Of a stretch of DNA of 64,000 nt, positions 62,698-64,000 are shown piece by piece (position 1 is the first letter of the stretch; every line of letters begins with the position of its first letter). Made by a program: the position numbers and the translations under genes. Origin of the DNA: Vibrio nitrifigilis (lineage in GTDB: Bacteria > Pseudomonadota > Gammaproteobacteria > Enterobacterales > Vibrionaceae); the NCBI RefSeq assembly GCF_015686695.1, contig NZ_JADPMR010000001.1, positions 310,001 to 374,000 of the forward strand. The letters run 5' to 3'. The notes below the pieces were generated by a model, which saw nothing but the letters and a program-made list of their open reading frames with translations, had not been told where the DNA came from and searched no databases.

Positions 62698-62891
62698 TAG
62701 CCATTTTCCTTATACACATTCGATTAATTAAATGATCAAAATTGCTCTGTTCCTAAAGTAGAAATAAATCACTCTGTTTTTGTCAGAGCGAGACTGATTC
62801 CAAGCACAACATTGCGTAATCAACATGTTGTCGTAAGTTTCAAAACACAGATAGGGTTATGTTAGTTGTCAGGCTCAACCGGCAATAATCA

Positions 62892-63230
62892 CTAAGATTT
62901 TGAGTGATACATGGGTTGATGTTTTTGACTCGATTCTGACCAGAAATTGATGTTGAACTGCGCATCATCACTGAGTTCAATTCGATGCCAATATTGTGGT
63001 GGGCTGGTCGCAAATTGTCCTGCGTTAATAACCACGACCGCTTCTGGTTCAGTGGTGTTTTCATCAGCAAAGCCGTAGTAAGTCACCTGACCTTCCATCA
63101 CACATAACTGACCAAATACACCTTTAGCTGTATTGTGATGATTAAGTAGTGCCTGAGGGACATTCTCTTTAGTGAAAAAAGGGGTTGAGCGTTGAATCGT
63201 CCAATTTTTTGGAATACGTAGATGTGACAT
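62892..63230 (-). CDS. DUF1971 protein, YeaR/TehB-N-like cupin
   Basis: This is a small single-domain cupin-like protein. The 112-residue product MSHLRIPKNWTIQRSTPFFT has the family order: a FTKENVPQALLNHHNT segment, GVFGQLCVMEGQVTYYG, and the PPQYWHRIELSDDAQFNINFW segment near 78-98. E. coli YeaR, a member, is induced by nitrate and NO through NsrR. It lies 57 bases downstream of norW on the same strand, which fits a nitric-oxide response group. GAGAGG precedes the ATG. The biochemical activity is unknown. Confidence 0.8.
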   Translation of the reverse strand: MSHLRIPKNWTIQRSTPFFTKENVPQALLNHHNTAKGVFGQLCVMEGQVTYYGFADENTTEPEAVVVINAGQFATSPPQYWHRIELSDDAQFNINFWSESSQKHQPMYHSKS

Positions 63231-63255
63231 AGTTATATCCTCTCTGATTTAAATC

Positions 63256-63271
63256 GTATTCAGTTTAATAC
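63256..63271. promoter_or_regulatory. Possible operator before the DUF1971 gene
   Basis: GTATT-N6-AATAC is an imperfect dyad 26 bases upstream of the DUF1971 ATG. It vaguely resembles NsrR-type half sites, but the match is short. Confidence 0.2.
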
Positions 63272-63287
63272 TTATAGCATCTGGGCT

Positions 63288-64000
63288 TTATTTCGTTTGA
63301 GACAACTCACGAAGCAGTGAAAATGCTTGAGTGATTTGTTCGCCAGCTACGATAAAACCCGCCATTTGATTACGTTCATTTTCCGCTTTTGCCACAATGC
63401 CAGACTGAGAAAACTGTACATTCCACAGCACAATATTGTCAAAGTTGCCCGCAAGCTGAATGGGATAACTTGGTGTTTTCACTTTTATCATCGTAGGCGG
63501 AAGTGCTAATTGTGCATCTTGACCTAATAGCTGCTTGCCCAGAACATTGGCGCTTAACACGATCGGCTGAAGATAAGGCATCAGGCGTCCCTGAATTTCA
63601 GCGCAATCGCCCAGTGCGTAAACATTGGCAACTGAAGTCTGTAGATGAGCATCAACAGCGATGCCCTTGTTTACTTCAATTCCCGACTCTATAGCTAACT
63701 GGGTATTTGTACGTAAGCCGGCAGCAGATATCACTACGTCTGATTCAATCACTTGACCACTAGTCAATGTAGCAACGTACGAGTTCTCTGAACAGTTCAA
63801 CTCGGCGACACTATTACCCAGCGCCAGTTGAATGCCTTGCTGTTTAAGCTGATTTTCTAGTGGTAACGCAATGAATTCGGGGATGAGATTAGCTAACAGG
63901 TGCGGGTTTGGTTCAACAACCGTCACTGCTTTACCCGCACTTGCCAGATCCATGGCAATCTCAACACCGATCAAACCACCTCCTACAACTAATACGCGTT
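63288..64000 (-). CDS. norW: NADH:flavorubredoxin reductase NorW, C-terminal part (runs off the right edge)
   Basis: NorW passes electrons from NADH to the flavorubredoxin NorV, which reduces nitric oxide. The visible 237 codons start inside the NAD-binding motif (VLVVGGGLIGVEIAMDLASAGKAV). They continue through AAGLRTNTQLA, then TSVANVYALGDCAEI, which binds FAD, and LPYLQPIVLSANVLGKQLLG-like sequence (seen as MPYLQPIVLS). They end in a C-terminal domain similar to E. coli NorW. The N-terminal FAD part, and presumably norV and norR, lie past 64000. It could be another reductase of the rubredoxin family, but the C-terminal half fits NorW best. Confidence 0.82.
   Translation of the reverse strand, partial: RVLVVGGGLIGVEIAMDLASAGKAVTVVEPNPHLLANLIPEFIALPLENQLKQQGIQLALGNSVAELNCSENSYVATLTSGQVIESDVVISAAGLRTNTQLAIESGIEVNKGIAVDAHLQTSVANVYALGDCAEIQGRLMPYLQPIVLSANVLGKQLLGQDAQLALPPTMIKVKTPSYPIQLAGNFDNIVLWNVQFSQSGIVAKAENERNQMAGFIVAGEQITQAFSLLRELSQTK

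Larger units (their letters stand above)
55870..64000 (+). mobile_element. Integrative element with a four-gene tyrosine-recombinase core (SE-like), inserted in recJ; right end not seen
   Basis: recJ homology stops at 55869/55870 and the next gene upstream, expected to be dsbC, is replaced by four same-strand genes joined by overlaps. They are: tyrosine recombinase (413), inactive recombinase-fold protein (581), tyrosine recombinase (720) and small coiled-coil protein (135). From memory this is the intA-tfp-intB-srap core of strand-biased circularizing integrative elements such as Tn6283 and Tn6945 from marine Vibrio. The lost recJ start codon region is not found before the window ends, so cargo probably extends past 64000. 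The right boundary given here is only the window edge. Confidence 0.65.

Overview
The window is a chromosomal segment of a Vibrio or close relative (Vibrionaceae). Evidence for this: a LuxR/HapR-type quorum-sensing regulator with a Qrr-pairing leader, an OmpU-like porin between greA and dacB, and the gene order greA-rlmE-ftsH-folP-glmM-secG-tRNA-rimP-nusA-infB-rbfA. About 55 kb is ordinary core genome. The last 8 kb (about 55.87 kb to the end) is accessory DNA.

Layout. 0-12 kb: a mostly minus-strand block for translation, transcription and cell-envelope growth: greA, rlmE, ftsH, folP, glmM, secG, tRNA-Leu, tRNA-fMet, rimP, nusA, infB and the start of rbfA, with yhbY on the plus strand. 12-24 kb: porin, dacB, a small MgtE-N-like membrane protein behind a structured leader with a mini-ORF, a MITE-like repeat, tyrS, a MepM-like endopeptidase, erpA, hemL, an unlisted 39-residue Cys-rich protein, an AI-2E/PerM permease and rsmC. 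24-36 kb: amtB-glnK behind a sigma-54 promoter, yacL, acnB, a patatin-barrel (type Vd) protein, mrcB and hrpB. 36-46 kb: sfsA, dksA, gluQ, pcnB, folK, panB, panC, an ABC exporter, can and hpt. 46-54 kb: luxR/hapR, then the pyruvate dehydrogenase operon pdhR-aceE-aceF with lpdA, and two PdhR operators upstream of pdhR.

Accessory end. recJ (minus strand) is interrupted about eight codons into its usual reading frame. Next to the break is a tightly coupled four-gene cluster: a complete tyrosine recombinase, a recombinase-fold protein that has lost its catalytic residues, a second large complete tyrosine recombinase with a Cys-rich tail, and a small coiled-coil protein. This order and these sizes match my memory of the intA-tfp-intB-srap core of the strand-biased circularizing integrative elements (SEs) of marine Vibrio. 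It is followed by a membrane-anchored gene of unknown function with an attC-like tail, then genes that look like nitric-oxide defence (a DUF1971/YeaR-like protein and a partial NorW). The missing 5' end of recJ is not in the window, so the element probably continues past the right edge.

The least explained features are the recJ-interrupting four-gene element, and the leader at 15.65-15.93 kb, where a 14-codon ORF lies within mutually exclusive perfect 8-bp pairings.
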